DNA from: Comamonadaceae bacterium UBA4962
GTDB taxonomy: Bacteria > Pseudomonadota > Gammaproteobacteria > Burkholderiales > Burkholderiaceae_C
NCBI GenBank assembly: GCA_002397315.1
Contig: DHAE01000022.1
Span: forward strand, 106,647-170,646
Length of the DNA stretch: 64,000 nucleotides
Direction: 5' to 3'
Part shown: piece after piece, positions 17,077-25,520 of the stretch
Layout of the letters: every line of letters starts with the position of its first letter
Position numbering within the stretch: the stretch's first letter is position 1
Position numbers and translations under genes: made by a program
Notes under the pieces: model-generated
The model's input: only the letters and a program-made list of their open reading frames with translations
What the model was told of the DNA's origin: nothing
Databases searched by the model: none

Positions 17077-18186
17077 TCAGCCCGGGGCCACCATGCCCTG
17101 CACGAAGCGCCGCACCTGGGCATCGAACTCGGCGCTGGTCGCGGTGAACTCCACGCCCGCCAGCACCTGCGGGCCGGCGGTGTTGAGGGTCACCACGCGC
17201 GCATACACGTCGCGCGCCTGGTAGCGGGCGATGGGCAGGTCGAAGGCCAGCCGCAGCTCGCCGTGCATCGGCACGGCCTCGCCCAGTTCCAGCAGCGCGC
17301 CGTGATAGCCCATGTCGCGCACGGTGCAGGGCACCTGGTGGGGCAGCACCGCGCCGCCTTCCACGCGCTGGCAGGCACACGGCAGGTTCGCTTCCACCCG
17401 CAGGCTGCGCCGGAACTCCTGGCGCGGCACTTTCAGCCGGCGCCCAGGCACCGCCACCAGTTCGCGCATCGCGAGCGGCGCGGTGCGGCCCTTGGCGAAA
17501 ACCTGCACCGGCGCCGACACCGAGGCCATCGTCCAGCAGCGCTGGTACACCGCCTCGCTCACCAGCACCTGCCCGCGCAGCGCGAACGCGCGCAGCTGCG
17601 CGGCCTCGGCCACCACGTCGCCCAGCAGCACGGGCGTCTGCACGGCGGCGCCGGACGGTGAAAGATCGCCCACCAGCGCAGACCCGAAGGCGATGCCCAC
17701 CCCCACGTACACGGGCGGCAGGCGCTCCTGGCGATAGGCGTCGTTGAGTTCCTTGAGCGCCATCTGCAGCGCCACCGCATATGTGGCCGCCCGGCGCACG
17801 CCATCGCTGCCGTCTCCACCGTCCTCGCACGGGAACAGCACGGCCGCGCCGTCGCCCGTCCAATGCACCAGCACGCCGCCGTGTGCCGCCAGCAGGCCGT
17901 GCACGCAGGCCAGGGTGCGCTCCGTCCACTCCCGGGCACGCAGCGGCGGCAGCGATGCGGCCACCTGGGCGAAATCCCGTACGCCCGCCTTGAGCAAGGT
18001 GATCTCGCGCTCCTGGAGTTGCAGCTGCACGGTCGGTGGCGCATGCGGGGGGAGCGGTGGAGACGGCTCCAGGGCTGCGGCATGTGGCGACGGCGCCACG
18101 GAGGGAGCGGAAGGAGGGAGGCAGGGCGGGGACGGAGAGGGGGACGAGGACGGTGCGTCGGCGCCGGTGGAGGAAGGAGCGGACAT
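17077..18186 (-). CDS. Class III cyclase-homology domain + PilZ domain protein, probably non-catalytic
   Basis: 369 residues. The first ~50 are a Pro/Ser-rich linker. Residues about 57-225 look like an adenylate/guanylate cyclase homology domain (VHWTGDGAAVLFPCED, VYVGVGIAFGSALVGDLSP, LLGDVVAEAAQLRAFA). The strand that should carry the first metal-binding Asp reads ITLLKAGVRDFAQ, so that Asp is missing. Residues about 248-365 are a PilZ domain with an RxxxR-type entry (EFRRSLRVEAN). The second motif, D/N-x-S-x-x-G, appears as DMGYHG, with Gly for Ser. The protein may be a c-di-GMP or nucleotide sensor rather than an enzyme. It follows urtE by about 280 bp on the same strand. Confidence 0.75.
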   Translation of the reverse strand: MSAPSSTGADAPSSSPSPSPPCLPPSAPSVAPSPHAAALEPSPPLPPHAPPTVQLQLQEREITLLKAGVRDFAQVAASLPPLRAREWTERTLACVHGLLAAHGGVLVHWTGDGAAVLFPCEDGGDGSDGVRRAATYAVALQMALKELNDAYRQERLPPVYVGVGIAFGSALVGDLSPSGAAVQTPVLLGDVVAEAAQLRAFALRGQVLVSEAVYQRCWTMASVSAPVQVFAKGRTAPLAMRELVAVPGRRLKVPRQEFRRSLRVEANLPCACQRVEGGAVLPHQVPCTVRDMGYHGALLELGEAVPMHGELRLAFDLPIARYQARDVYARVVTLNTAGPQVLAGVEFTATSAEFDAQVRRFVQGMVAPG

Positions 18187-18467
18187 GGAGTAGGGCCGGG
18201 TGGAAGCGGCGACGCAGTGGGAAAGGGCTCTGGTAGGCTGTTCCTTGGTGCGGACACCCCGGGGGGCTACTGCACGTAGCGTCCAGCATAGGGGCTGGAG
18301 TTCGCGGCGGTCAAGCCGCAGTCACGTCACGCCCCATCGCCCCGCCCGTTGCAGCCCATGTCCCGTGACAGCGCGGGCGTCACGCCGTCGCCCCGCCGCT
18401 CCGTGCGCAGTACCGCCTGCCGCTTTACCGATGTGCTCCGGCGGACGTCCCCACCACCGGCAGGCCT

Positions 18468-19172
18468 TCAGATGGCGACCAGTTGCCGGATGCCGCGCGC
18501 CTGCATCTCGCTGCCAGGCCCGCGCGCGATGATTTCGCCGCGCTCCATCACGAGGTACTCGTCGGCCAGCTCTTCGGCGAAGTCGTAGTACTGCTCGCAC
18601 AGCAGCACCGCCACCGGGTGCCCGTCCAGCCCTTCGTCCGCGAGGCGGCGGATCACGCGGCCGATGTCCTTGATGATGCTGGGCTGGATGCCTTCGGTGG
18701 GCTCGTCCAGGATCAGCAGCCGCGGGCCGGGGGCGAGGGCCCGCGCGATCGCCAGTTGCTGCTGCTGCCCGCCCGACAGATCCCCGCCGCGCCGCGCGAG
18801 CATCTGCCGCAGCACCGGGAACAGCGTGTAGAGATGCTCCGGCACCGGCGTGGAACCGCTCTTGTACGCCAGCCCCATGCGCAGGTTTTCCTCCACCGTC
18901 AGCCGTCCGAAGATCTCGCGGCCCTGCGGCACGAAGCCGATACCGGCGCGCGCGCGCTCGTAGGGCGTCCAGCCCTGGATCGGCCGGCCTTCCCATTCGA
19001 TCGTTCCGCTCTTCACGGGCACGAGGCCCATGAGGCTCTTGAGCAGCGTGGTCTTGCCGACGCCGTTGCGGCCGAGGAGGACGGTGACCTTGCCGGGGGC
19101 GGCGGCGAGGCTCACGTCGCGGAGGATGTGGGAGCCGCCGTAGTACTGGTGGAGGTGGTGGACGGTGAGCAT
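18468..19172 (-). CDS. urtE: Urea ABC transporter ATP-binding protein UrtE
   Basis: 234 residues from ATG 19172. ABC ATPase motifs are complete: Walker A GRNGVGKTTLLKSL, Q-loop FVPQGREIF, signature LSGGQQQQLAIARAL, Walker B LLILDEPTEG and the H-loop position within VAVLLCEQYYDF (His replaced by Glu, as is usual for UrtE/LivF proteins). IQPSIIKDIGRVIRRL is typical of UrtE. It should pair with UrtD to drive urea uptake. It is separated from urtD by a ~720-bp imperfect palindrome, unlike the tight spacing of urtC and urtD, so its expression may be partly uncoupled from the rest of the operon. Confidence 0.93.
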   Translation of the reverse strand: MLTVHHLHQYYGGSHILRDVSLAAAPGKVTVLLGRNGVGKTTLLKSLMGLVPVKSGTIEWEGRPIQGWTPYERARAGIGFVPQGREIFGRLTVEENLRMGLAYKSGSTPVPEHLYTLFPVLRQMLARRGGDLSGGQQQQLAIARALAPGPRLLILDEPTEGIQPSIIKDIGRVIRRLADEGLDGHPVAVLLCEQYYDFAEELADEYLVMERGEIIARGPGSEMQARGIRQLVAI

Positions 19173-19196
19173 GTTTTTGGGGGTTCTTTTAGAGGC

Positions 19197-19915
19197 GGGG
19201 GCCGGGTCTCGGCCCGGCGGCCGAGTCACTTTCTTTCGCTTCGCCGAAAGAAAGTAACCAAAGAAAGGGCGACCCTGCTGTCTGCGACCCCGTTCGCCCG
19301 CAGGGCGAACGGGGCAACCTGGGGTGCTCGGGGGCGGGGTGTGCCGTGGAACTCACTTCGCGCTTACGCGCTCCGTTCAGACAGCCACGGCAAGTCAGTT
19401 CACGATGCGTGCGTGTCCTTCGGCACGCCCGCCACCCCGCCCCCTGCGCGCCCCAGGCGCATCCAGAAGGGAGCGACTCGGGCCATCGCTGCGCTCGGCC
19501 CCCGAGAAGGCAGGCCATCGCTGCGCTCGGCCGATGCCAGCCGCGCACTCTCCCAACTTCTGGGTGCGCGGTGCGAAGCACTCGCGCACCAAGGGCCGAG
19601 CGAAGCAATGGCCCGTCTGCTGCACCCCACCCTTGTGTCTGCGCCGAGGAGCGCAGGGTGCGGGGCGGGCAGGCGTGCCGCAGGACACGCCTGCTTCGTG
19701 ATCTGACTCGCCGGGGATGTCCGAGCGCAGCGCGCCAGCGCGAAGCGAGTTCCACGGCGCCGCCCCGCACCCGAGCACCGCAGGCTGCCCCCTTCGCCCC
19801 CCAGGGGCGAAGGGGGACGCAGACACCAGGGTCGCCTTTTCTTTGCCTACTTTCTTTTGGCGAAGCAAAAGAAAGTAGGTGCGCCGCCGGGCGCACATCC
19901 CGGCCCCGGGAAGCA
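19197..19915. repeat. Large imperfect inverted repeat between urtD and urtE
   Basis: The stretch reads as an imperfect palindrome of about 720 bp centred near 19555. Outer arms contain the near-matching blocks AAGAAAGTAACCAAAGAAAG (left) and, on the other strand, AAGAAAGTAGGCAAAGAAAA (right, 19834-19880). Further in, both arms share GGTGCTCGGG, GTGGAACTC and CACGATGCGTGCGTGTCC/CACGAAGCAGGCGTGTCC. GGCCATCGCTGCGCTCGGCC occurs twice near the centre. The outermost block at each end is itself a small hairpin (ACTTTCTTTCG...CGAAAGAAAGT). Open frames crossing it have no start signals and translate to low-complexity Arg/Ala-rich strings, so I treat it as non-coding. Confidence 0.8.
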
Positions 19916-19940
19916 AAGGCACAGCAAAAACCAGAACCCA

Positions 19941-20816
19941 TCACCGCCCCAGATACACCTCGATCACCCGCTCATCCCCCTGCACCTCGTCGAGGGTCCC
20001 CTCCGCCAGCACCGCCCCGTCGCAGAGCACCGTCACCTTCTCGGAAATCGTCCGGATGAACGACATGTCGTGCTCCACCACCATCAGCGAATGCCTGCCC
20101 TTGAGCGACAGGAACAGCTCCGCCGTGCGCGCCGTCTCCTCGTCGGTCATGCCCGCCACCGGCTCGTCGAGCAGCAGCAGCTTCGGATCCTGCATGAGCA
20201 GCATGCCGATCTCCAGCCACTGCTTCTGGCCATGGCTCAGCTCGCCGGCGCGGCGCGCGGGCTGGTGCGCGAGGTGGATGGTGTGCAGCACCTCGGCGAG
20301 GCGGTCCTTCTGGGCCGAGTCGAGGCGGAAGAACATCGAGGACGCCACGCCCTTGTGGGTCTTCAGGGCCAGTTCCAGGTTCTCGAACACCGTGAGCTGC
20401 TCGAACACCGTGGGCTTCTGGAACTTGCGGCCGATGCCCAGTTGCGCGATGCCGGGCTCGTTGTGGCGCAGCAGATCGATGGTGGAGCCGAAGTACACCG
20501 TGCCGCGGTCGGGACGCGTCTTGCCGGTGATGATGTCCATCATCGTCGTCTTGCCCGCGCCGTTGGGGCCGATGATGCAGCGCAGCTCGCCGGGAGCGAT
20601 GTCGAGGTTCAGGCCGTTGATGGCCTTGAAGCCGTCGAAGGCCACGTGCACGTCCTCCAGGTAGAGGATGCGGCCGTGCGTGACGTCCACCGCGCCGGGC
20701 ACGGCCACGCGCGAGAAACCCGCGGCGCGGTCGCCGGATGCGGTCTGGCCCGGGGCGTCCGGTGCCTGCGCCTCGCCCACGCGGCGCGCGCCTTCTTCCA
20801 TCAGGTCGGGGGTCAT
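19941..20816 (-). CDS. urtD: Urea ABC transporter ATP-binding protein UrtD
   Basis: 291 residues from ATG 20816, whose ATGA overlaps the urtC stop. An N-terminal extension of ~45 residues precedes the ATPase (ILYLEDVHVAFDGFKAINGL). Walker A is GPNGAGKTTMMDIITG, the Q-loop region is GRKFQKPTVFEQL, the signature is ELSHGQKQWLEIGMLL, Walker B is LLLLDEPVAGMTDEET, and the H-loop is VVEHDMSFI. ELSHGQKQWLEIG instead of LSGGQ is typical of UrtD. It forms the ATPase pair with UrtE. The ~770 bp downstream of its stop hold the large inverted repeat. Confidence 0.94.
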   Translation of the reverse strand: MTPDLMEEGARRVGEAQAPDAPGQTASGDRAAGFSRVAVPGAVDVTHGRILYLEDVHVAFDGFKAINGLNLDIAPGELRCIIGPNGAGKTTMMDIITGKTRPDRGTVYFGSTIDLLRHNEPGIAQLGIGRKFQKPTVFEQLTVFENLELALKTHKGVASSMFFRLDSAQKDRLAEVLHTIHLAHQPARRAGELSHGQKQWLEIGMLLMQDPKLLLLDEPVAGMTDEETARTAELFLSLKGRHSLMVVEHDMSFIRTISEKVTVLCDGAVLAEGTLDEVQGDERVIEVYLGR

Positions 20817-22030
20817 GCCGCGCCCTCCTCTTTGCGCAGGCTCGCCGCATTCGCGCCGATGGCGGCAGTGGCCGTGGCAGTGGCCGTGGCAGTGGCAGGA
20901 GTGGCATCCTCCCGCGTCGCCGCGGCACGCCTCCCGGGCCGGCGCAGCAGGCCCACCACACCCTGCGGCAGGAACAGCGTGACGGCGATGAACAGCGCGC
21001 CCAGGAAGTACAGCCAGAATTCCGGTGCGGTGACGGTGAGCCAGCTCTTGGCGCCGTTGACGAGGAAGGCGCCCGCGATCGGCCCCGCGAGCGTCCCGCG
21101 GCCGCCCACCGCCGCCCATACGGCGATCTCGATGGAATTGGCCGCGCTCATCTCGCCCGGGTTGATGATGCCCACCTGCGGCACGTAGAGCGCGCCGGCC
21201 ACACCGCACATCATGGCGCTGATGGTCCAGATGGCGAGCTTGTAGGGCAGCGGCGAGTAGCCCGAGAACATCACGCGGGTCTCGGCGTCGCGGATCGCCT
21301 GCAGCACCCGGCCGAACTTGGAGCCCACCAGCCAGCGGCCGAGCAGGAAGAAGCCCAGCAGCGCCAGCCCCGTGAGCACGAACAGCAGCATGCGCATGTG
21401 CTGCGTGGCGATGGGCTGCCCCAGGATGCGCTTGAAATCGGTGAAGCCGTTGTTGCCGCCGAAGCCCGTCTCGTTGCGGAAGAAGAGCAGCATGGCGGCA
21501 TAGGTCATGGCCTGCGTGATGATGGAGAAGTACACGCCCTTGATGCGCGAGCGGAAGGCGAAGTAGCCGAACACGAAGGCCACCAGCCCCGGCACGGCGA
21601 CGACCAGCACCAGCGTGGCGATGAAGCTGTCGGACAGCGCCCAGTGCCAGGGCAGTTCCTTCCAGTCCAGGAACACCATGAAATCGGGCAGGTCGCTCTT
21701 GTAGTTGCCGTCGCGGCCGATCTGCCGCATCAGGTACATGCCCATCACGTAGCCGCCCAGCGCGAAGAAAAGGCCGTGCCCCAGGCTCAGGATGCCCGTG
21801 TAGCCCCAGATCAGGTCCATCGCCAGCGCGCAGATGGCGTAGCACATGATCTTGCCGACCAGCGCCACCGCGTAGTCCGAAAGATGGAACGCGCTGCCGG
21901 CCGGCACCCACAGGTTGAGCACCGGCGCCACCGCGCAGACCGCGATCAGCGCCACGATGAAGCCCGTCCACCCACCGCGCGTAAGCAGCGGTGCCGGGGC
22001 TGGCAGTTGAATAGCAATGGGAGTGTTCAT
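20813..22030 (-). CDS. urtC: Urea ABC transporter permease UrtC
   Basis: 405 residues from ATG 22030 (MNTPIAIQLPAPAP); ATG 22051 would add seven residues. Many hydrophobic segments and the LivM/UrtC signatures LIWGYTGILSLGHGLFFALG and VWAAVGGRGTLAGPIAGAFL identify the second urea permease. The C-terminus carries a run of alternating Ala and Thr coded by a short tandem DNA repeat (GGCAGTGGCCGT units at about 20867-20905), then a charged tail. That tail lies beyond the conserved domain and may vary in length. Its stop overlaps the urtD start by 4 bp. Confidence 0.93.
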   Translation of the reverse strand: MNTPIAIQLPAPAPLLTRGGWTGFIVALIAVCAVAPVLNLWVPAGSAFHLSDYAVALVGKIMCYAICALAMDLIWGYTGILSLGHGLFFALGGYVMGMYLMRQIGRDGNYKSDLPDFMVFLDWKELPWHWALSDSFIATLVLVVAVPGLVAFVFGYFAFRSRIKGVYFSIITQAMTYAAMLLFFRNETGFGGNNGFTDFKRILGQPIATQHMRMLLFVLTGLALLGFFLLGRWLVGSKFGRVLQAIRDAETRVMFSGYSPLPYKLAIWTISAMMCGVAGALYVPQVGIINPGEMSAANSIEIAVWAAVGGRGTLAGPIAGAFLVNGAKSWLTVTAPEFWLYFLGALFIAVTLFLPQGVVGLLRRPGRRAAATREDATPATATATATATAAIGANAASLRKEEGAA

Positions 22031-22078
22031 ACTTTTTTCAGCGTTCAGCATCGCCAGCGAAATCAGCCACCGTCAAGG

Positions 22079-22196
22079 CCCAGGCCAGCAGCCGCCGCGC
22101 AAGGGCCGCCCCGCCGCGCCGGCGGCGTCCCCCCTCCCGCAGGGCGCAGCCATGCGAGAGAGGGGGGAAGGAGCGAAGCGACGCAGGGGGGTGTCC
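22079..22196 (-). repeat. Dispersed gene-end repeat, copy B (after urtB)
   Basis: Read on the minus strand, it begins 5 bp after the urtB stop with GGACACCCCCCTGCG. It then has a short hairpin, CTTCCCCCCTCTC, a second hairpin, GGGAGGGGGGACGCCGCCGG, and ends in GGCTGCTGGCCTGGG. It shares this order of blocks with copies at 23855-23969 and 43135-43256. Confidence 0.78.
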
Positions 22197-22201
22197 CATG
22201 G

Positions 22202-23782
22202 CTAGTCCGCAGCGCGCCCCTTCACCGCGAAGATGCCCTGCGGCCGCTTCTGGATGAAGACGATGATGAGCACCAGCACGGCGATCTTGGCCAGCACGGC
22301 GCCCGCCCAGCCTTCGAGGAACTTGTTCAGCACGCCCAGGCCCAGCGCGGCATACACGGTGCCCGCGAGCTGGCCCACGCCGCCCAGCACCACCACCATG
22401 AACGCGTCCACGATGTAGCCCTGGCCCAGGTCCGGGCCCACGTTGCCGACCTGGCTCAATGCGCAGCCCGCCAGGCCCGCGATGCCGGAGCCCAGCGCGA
22501 AGGCGTAGGTGTCGATGCGCGCGGTGTTCACGCCCATGCACGAGGCGATCGGCCGGTTCTGCGTCACGCCGCGCACGAACAGGCCCAGCCGCGTGCGACC
22601 GATGAGGAAGGCCACGCCGCCCAGCACCGCGAACGCGAACGCCACGATCACCAGCCGGTTCCATGGCAATTGCAGGTTCTCCAGCACCTGCACGCCGCCG
22701 CTCATCCAGGCGGGGTTCTCCACGCCCACGTTCTGCGCGCCGAACACGCTGCGCACGAGTTGCTGCAGCATCAGGCTGATGCCCCAGGTGGCCAGCAGCG
22801 TCTCCAGCGGCCGGCCGTAGAGGAAGCGGATCACGCCGCGCTCCAGCACGGCGCCCATGAGGGCCGAGGCCAGGAACGCCACCGGCACGGCGGCGATGAG
22901 GTAGGCGTCGAACGCGCCGGGCAGATAGCGCTGGAACAGCCCCTGGACGACGTAGGTGGCGTAGGCGCCGATCATCATCAGCTCGCCGTGCGCCATGTTG
23001 ATCACGCCCATCAGCCCGTAGGTGATGGCCAGGCCCAGCGCCACCAGCAGCAGGATGGAGCCGAGGCTGAGCCCCGAGAACAGCGCGCCCAGGCGCTCGC
23101 CCCACTGCAGCCGCGCTTCCACGGCCTTGAGCGCGGATTCGATCGCTGATCGCACCTTCGGGTCCTGCTCGCTGCGCAACTGCTCCAGCAGCACCGTGCG
23201 CGTGGCCGGGTTGCCGCTGGCGGACAGGGCCTGCGCCGCCAGTTGGCGCTGCGCCGGATCACTCGCGGAGAGCTGGATGCGCGCACGGATCGCCTCGAGA
23301 CGCGCACGCAGCCCGGGCTCGCGCTCGGCCGCCAGCGCCTTGTCGATCAAGGGCAGCCGCGCTTCGTCGCGCTCGTCCTTGAGCGCATCGATCGCCGCGC
23401 GGCGCTGCGCCGCATCGGGCGACATGAGCTGCAGCGACGCCAGCGCGGTGTCGAACTCGCCGCGCATGCGGTTGTTGTTGACGATGTCCTCCGCGTCGTC
23501 CGGCACGGCCACCGGCGCGCCGGTGACGGGGTCGATGCCCTTGTCATCCTTGATGACGATGGCCTTCCCTCCCGCGATCTTCACCGCATCGTCCGCCATC
23601 GCCCGGATGAAAGCCACCGTGGCCTCGTCGGGCGCGGCCACGGCCTGCTGCAGCGCCGCGATCCGCTCGTCGGTATCGCCCGCGGCCATCGCCCGCGCCG
23701 CCTCGGCCGTGAGCGCATGCGCCTGCACCGCCGCACACAGCAGCAGGCAGGCGATCAGGCGATGGAATAGGGATGAAAGCAT
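22202..23782 (-). CDS. urtB: Urea ABC transporter permease UrtB
   Basis: 526 residues from ATG 23782 (MLSSLFHRLIACLLLCAAVQ), which begins a signal peptide. A periplasmic N-terminal domain of about 220 residues with helical repeats (ARARLEAIRARIQLSASDPA-like) is characteristic of UrtB and absent from LivH. The permease part begins about residue 235 (LGSILLLVALGLAITYGLMG) and keeps the family motif VINMAHGELMMIGAYATYVV. Length fits UrtB. It follows urtA with a ~185-bp spacer containing repeat copy A, and precedes urtC with ~170 bp containing copy B. Confidence 0.94.
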   Translation of the reverse strand: MLSSLFHRLIACLLLCAAVQAHALTAEAARAMAAGDTDERIAALQQAVAAPDEATVAFIRAMADDAVKIAGGKAIVIKDDKGIDPVTGAPVAVPDDAEDIVNNNRMRGEFDTALASLQLMSPDAAQRRAAIDALKDERDEARLPLIDKALAAEREPGLRARLEAIRARIQLSASDPAQRQLAAQALSASGNPATRTVLLEQLRSEQDPKVRSAIESALKAVEARLQWGERLGALFSGLSLGSILLLVALGLAITYGLMGVINMAHGELMMIGAYATYVVQGLFQRYLPGAFDAYLIAAVPVAFLASALMGAVLERGVIRFLYGRPLETLLATWGISLMLQQLVRSVFGAQNVGVENPAWMSGGVQVLENLQLPWNRLVIVAFAFAVLGGVAFLIGRTRLGLFVRGVTQNRPIASCMGVNTARIDTYAFALGSGIAGLAGCALSQVGNVGPDLGQGYIVDAFMVVVLGGVGQLAGTVYAALGLGVLNKFLEGWAGAVLAKIAVLVLIIVFIQKRPQGIFAVKGRAAD

Positions 23783-23854
23783 GTTGAAGGTAAAAGTCAC
23801 GAACGGAGGGGCTGCAGCCATGTCCATCAACGTCATGGCGCAAGCAATGCGCGG

Positions 23855-23969
23855 CCCAGGCCAGCAGACGCCGCGGATCGGGCTTCGCCCGGCCGCTGGC
23901 GTCGTCCCCCCTCCCACGCGCAGCGTGAGAGAGGGGGTGAAGGCGCGCAGCGCCTCAGGGGGGTGTTCA
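23855..23969 (-). repeat. Dispersed gene-end repeat, copy A (starting at urtA stop)
   Basis: On the minus strand the element starts at the urtA TGA itself: TGAACACCCCCCTGAGGCGC, then a GC hairpin, CTTCACCCCCTCTCTCACGC, GGGAGGGGGGACGACGCCAG, CGGGCGAAGCCCG and GTCTGCTGGCCTGGG. It is closely similar to the copy after lldP at 43135-43256, 19 kb away, and more loosely to copy B. Confidence 0.82.
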
Positions 23970-25229
23970 CTTCTTCTCGGGTTCGTCCTTCTTCTTGTCA
24001 TTGCCCTCGATGTACGGGCTCCACGGCTTGGCCTTGACCGGGCCGGGCGTCTTCCACACCACGTTGAACTGGCCGTCGGCCTTGATCTCGCCGATGAACA
24101 CGCTCTTGTGCAGGTGGTGGTTCTTCTCGTCCATCTTGCTGACGATGCCGCTGGGCGCCTGGAAGGTCTGGCCCGCCATGGCGGAGATCACCTTGTCCAC
24201 GTCGGTGCTCTTGGCCTTCTCCACGGCCTGGGCCCACATGTGCACGCCGATCCAGGTGGCTTCCATCGGGTCGTTGGTGAGCGGCTTGTCCTTGTGGCCG
24301 GGGATGTTGTTCTTCTTCGCGTAGTCGCTCCACTGCTTGATGAAGGCGGCGTTGGTCGGGTTCTTGATCGACATGAAATAGTTCCATGCCGCGAGGTGGC
24401 CGACCAGGGGCTTGGTGTCCACGCCGCGCAGTTCTTCCTCGCCCACGCTGAAGGCGACGACCGGCACGTCCTTGGCCTTCAGGCCCGCGTTGCCCAGTTC
24501 CTTGTAGAAGGGCACGTTGGAGTCGCCGTTGATGGTCGAAACCACCGCCGTCTTGCCGCCCTGGCTGAACTTCTTGATGTCCGCCACGATGGTCTGGTAG
24601 TCGCTGTGGCCGAAGGGCGTGTACTTCTCGTCGATGTCCGAATCCTTCACGCCCTTCGATTTCAGGTAGGCGCGCAGGATCTTGTTGGTGGTGCGGGGGT
24701 ACACGTAGTCGGTGCCCAGCAGCACCCAGCGCTTGGCACCGCCGCCGTCCTTGCTCATCAGGTAATCGACGGCCGGAATGGCCTGCTGGTTGGGCGCGGC
24801 GCCGGTGTAGAACACGTTCTTGGACAGCTCCTCGCCTTCGTACTGCACGGGGTAGAACAGCAGGCCGTTCATTTCCTCGACCACGGGCAGCACCGACTTG
24901 CGGCTCACGCTGGTCCAGCAGCCGAAGATCACCGAGACCTTGTCCTGGCCCAGCAGCTGCTTGGTCTTCTCGGCGAAGAGCGGCCAGTTGGAGGCCGGGT
25001 CCACCACCACGGGCTCAAGCTTCTTGCCCAGCACACCGCCCTTGGCGTTGATGTCCTCGATGGCCATCAGCACCGTGTCTTTCAGCACGGTTTCGGAAAT
25101 GGCCATGGTGCCCGAGAGGCTGTGCAGCACGCCGACCTTGATGGTGTCGGCGGCGTGGGCCGGCAGCGCGGAAAGGCCCGCCAGGGCGGCGGCGGCGCAC
25201 AGCGCCTGGAGAGTGATGCGACGTTGCAT
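23967..25229 (-). CDS. urtA: Urea ABC transporter substrate-binding protein UrtA
   Basis: 420 residues from ATG 25229, with CGGAG 8 bases upstream. A signal peptide (LCAAAALAGLSALPAHAA) is followed by IKVGVLHSLSGTMAISETVL, the classical UrtA/AmiC-like start. Internal blocks VIFGCWTSVSRKSVLPVVEE, LLFYPVQYEGEE and GTDYVYPRTTNKILRAYL are diagnostic for UrtA. The C-terminus is Lys/Glu-rich (DKKKDEPEKK). It is the first gene of urtABCDE and binds urea in the periplasm. A perfect 7-bp inverted repeat about 85 bp upstream may be an operator. Urea uptake fits the urease genes at 54-60 kb. Confidence 0.95.
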   Translation of the reverse strand: MQRRITLQALCAAAALAGLSALPAHAADTIKVGVLHSLSGTMAISETVLKDTVLMAIEDINAKGGVLGKKLEPVVVDPASNWPLFAEKTKQLLGQDKVSVIFGCWTSVSRKSVLPVVEEMNGLLFYPVQYEGEELSKNVFYTGAAPNQQAIPAVDYLMSKDGGGAKRWVLLGTDYVYPRTTNKILRAYLKSKGVKDSDIDEKYTPFGHSDYQTIVADIKKFSQGGKTAVVSTINGDSNVPFYKELGNAGLKAKDVPVVAFSVGEEELRGVDTKPLVGHLAAWNYFMSIKNPTNAAFIKQWSDYAKKNNIPGHKDKPLTNDPMEATWIGVHMWAQAVEKAKSTDVDKVISAMAGQTFQAPSGIVSKMDEKNHHLHKSVFIGEIKADGQFNVVWKTPGPVKAKPWSPYIEGNDKKKDEPEKK

Positions 25230-25312
25230 GGTGTGGCTCCGGGGAAGGGTGACAAGGAAAAGAGGCCTGGAATCGATGGAGCCGATTCTGGGCAGCCCGG
25301 CCGTCGCGCGGA

Positions 25313-25330
25313 ATACGCCAACGGGCGTAT
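25313..25330. promoter_or_regulatory. Perfect inverted repeat upstream of urtA, candidate operator
   Basis: ATACGCC and GGCGTAT face each other around a 4-bp centre (AACG), 84-101 bp upstream of the urtA start and about 190 bp upstream of dctA. The length and ATAC/GTAT ends recall LysR-type sites, but the regulator is unknown. Confidence 0.4.
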
Positions 25331-25520
25331 GCCGGCGGCAGCGGCGCCCGCGGGTCCGCGCCGCAAAGGCCCCGTCCCGAGCGATGGCGGCGGCGTCACC
25401 GATGTGGTTTCCCACAATGTTTTGCGCGCGACGCGGCCTTACAGTGCGTCACCCGCGCGACGGCCGCCTGTGGACAAGGCCCCGCGCTTGCTCTTTTCCT
25501 GTTTGACGCCAGAGGCCTGC

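Noticed and set aside
19189..20059. Several open frames inside the large inverted repeat
   Set aside because: They mirror each other because of the palindrome, lack start signals and give low-complexity products.
20738..23149. 803-codon plus frame across urtC-urtB
   Set aside because: Antisense to well-recognised urea permeases and rich in Arg/His/Gln/Gly with no motif.
23022..25520. Upstream extension of the dctA frame
   Set aside because: Runs antisense through urtB and urtA. The conserved DctA sequence starts at 25521.
25440..25520. Sigma-54 site before dctA
   Set aside because: A GG-N10-GC pair exists in this GC-rich stretch, but the surrounding bases do not fit TGGCAC-N5-TTGC.
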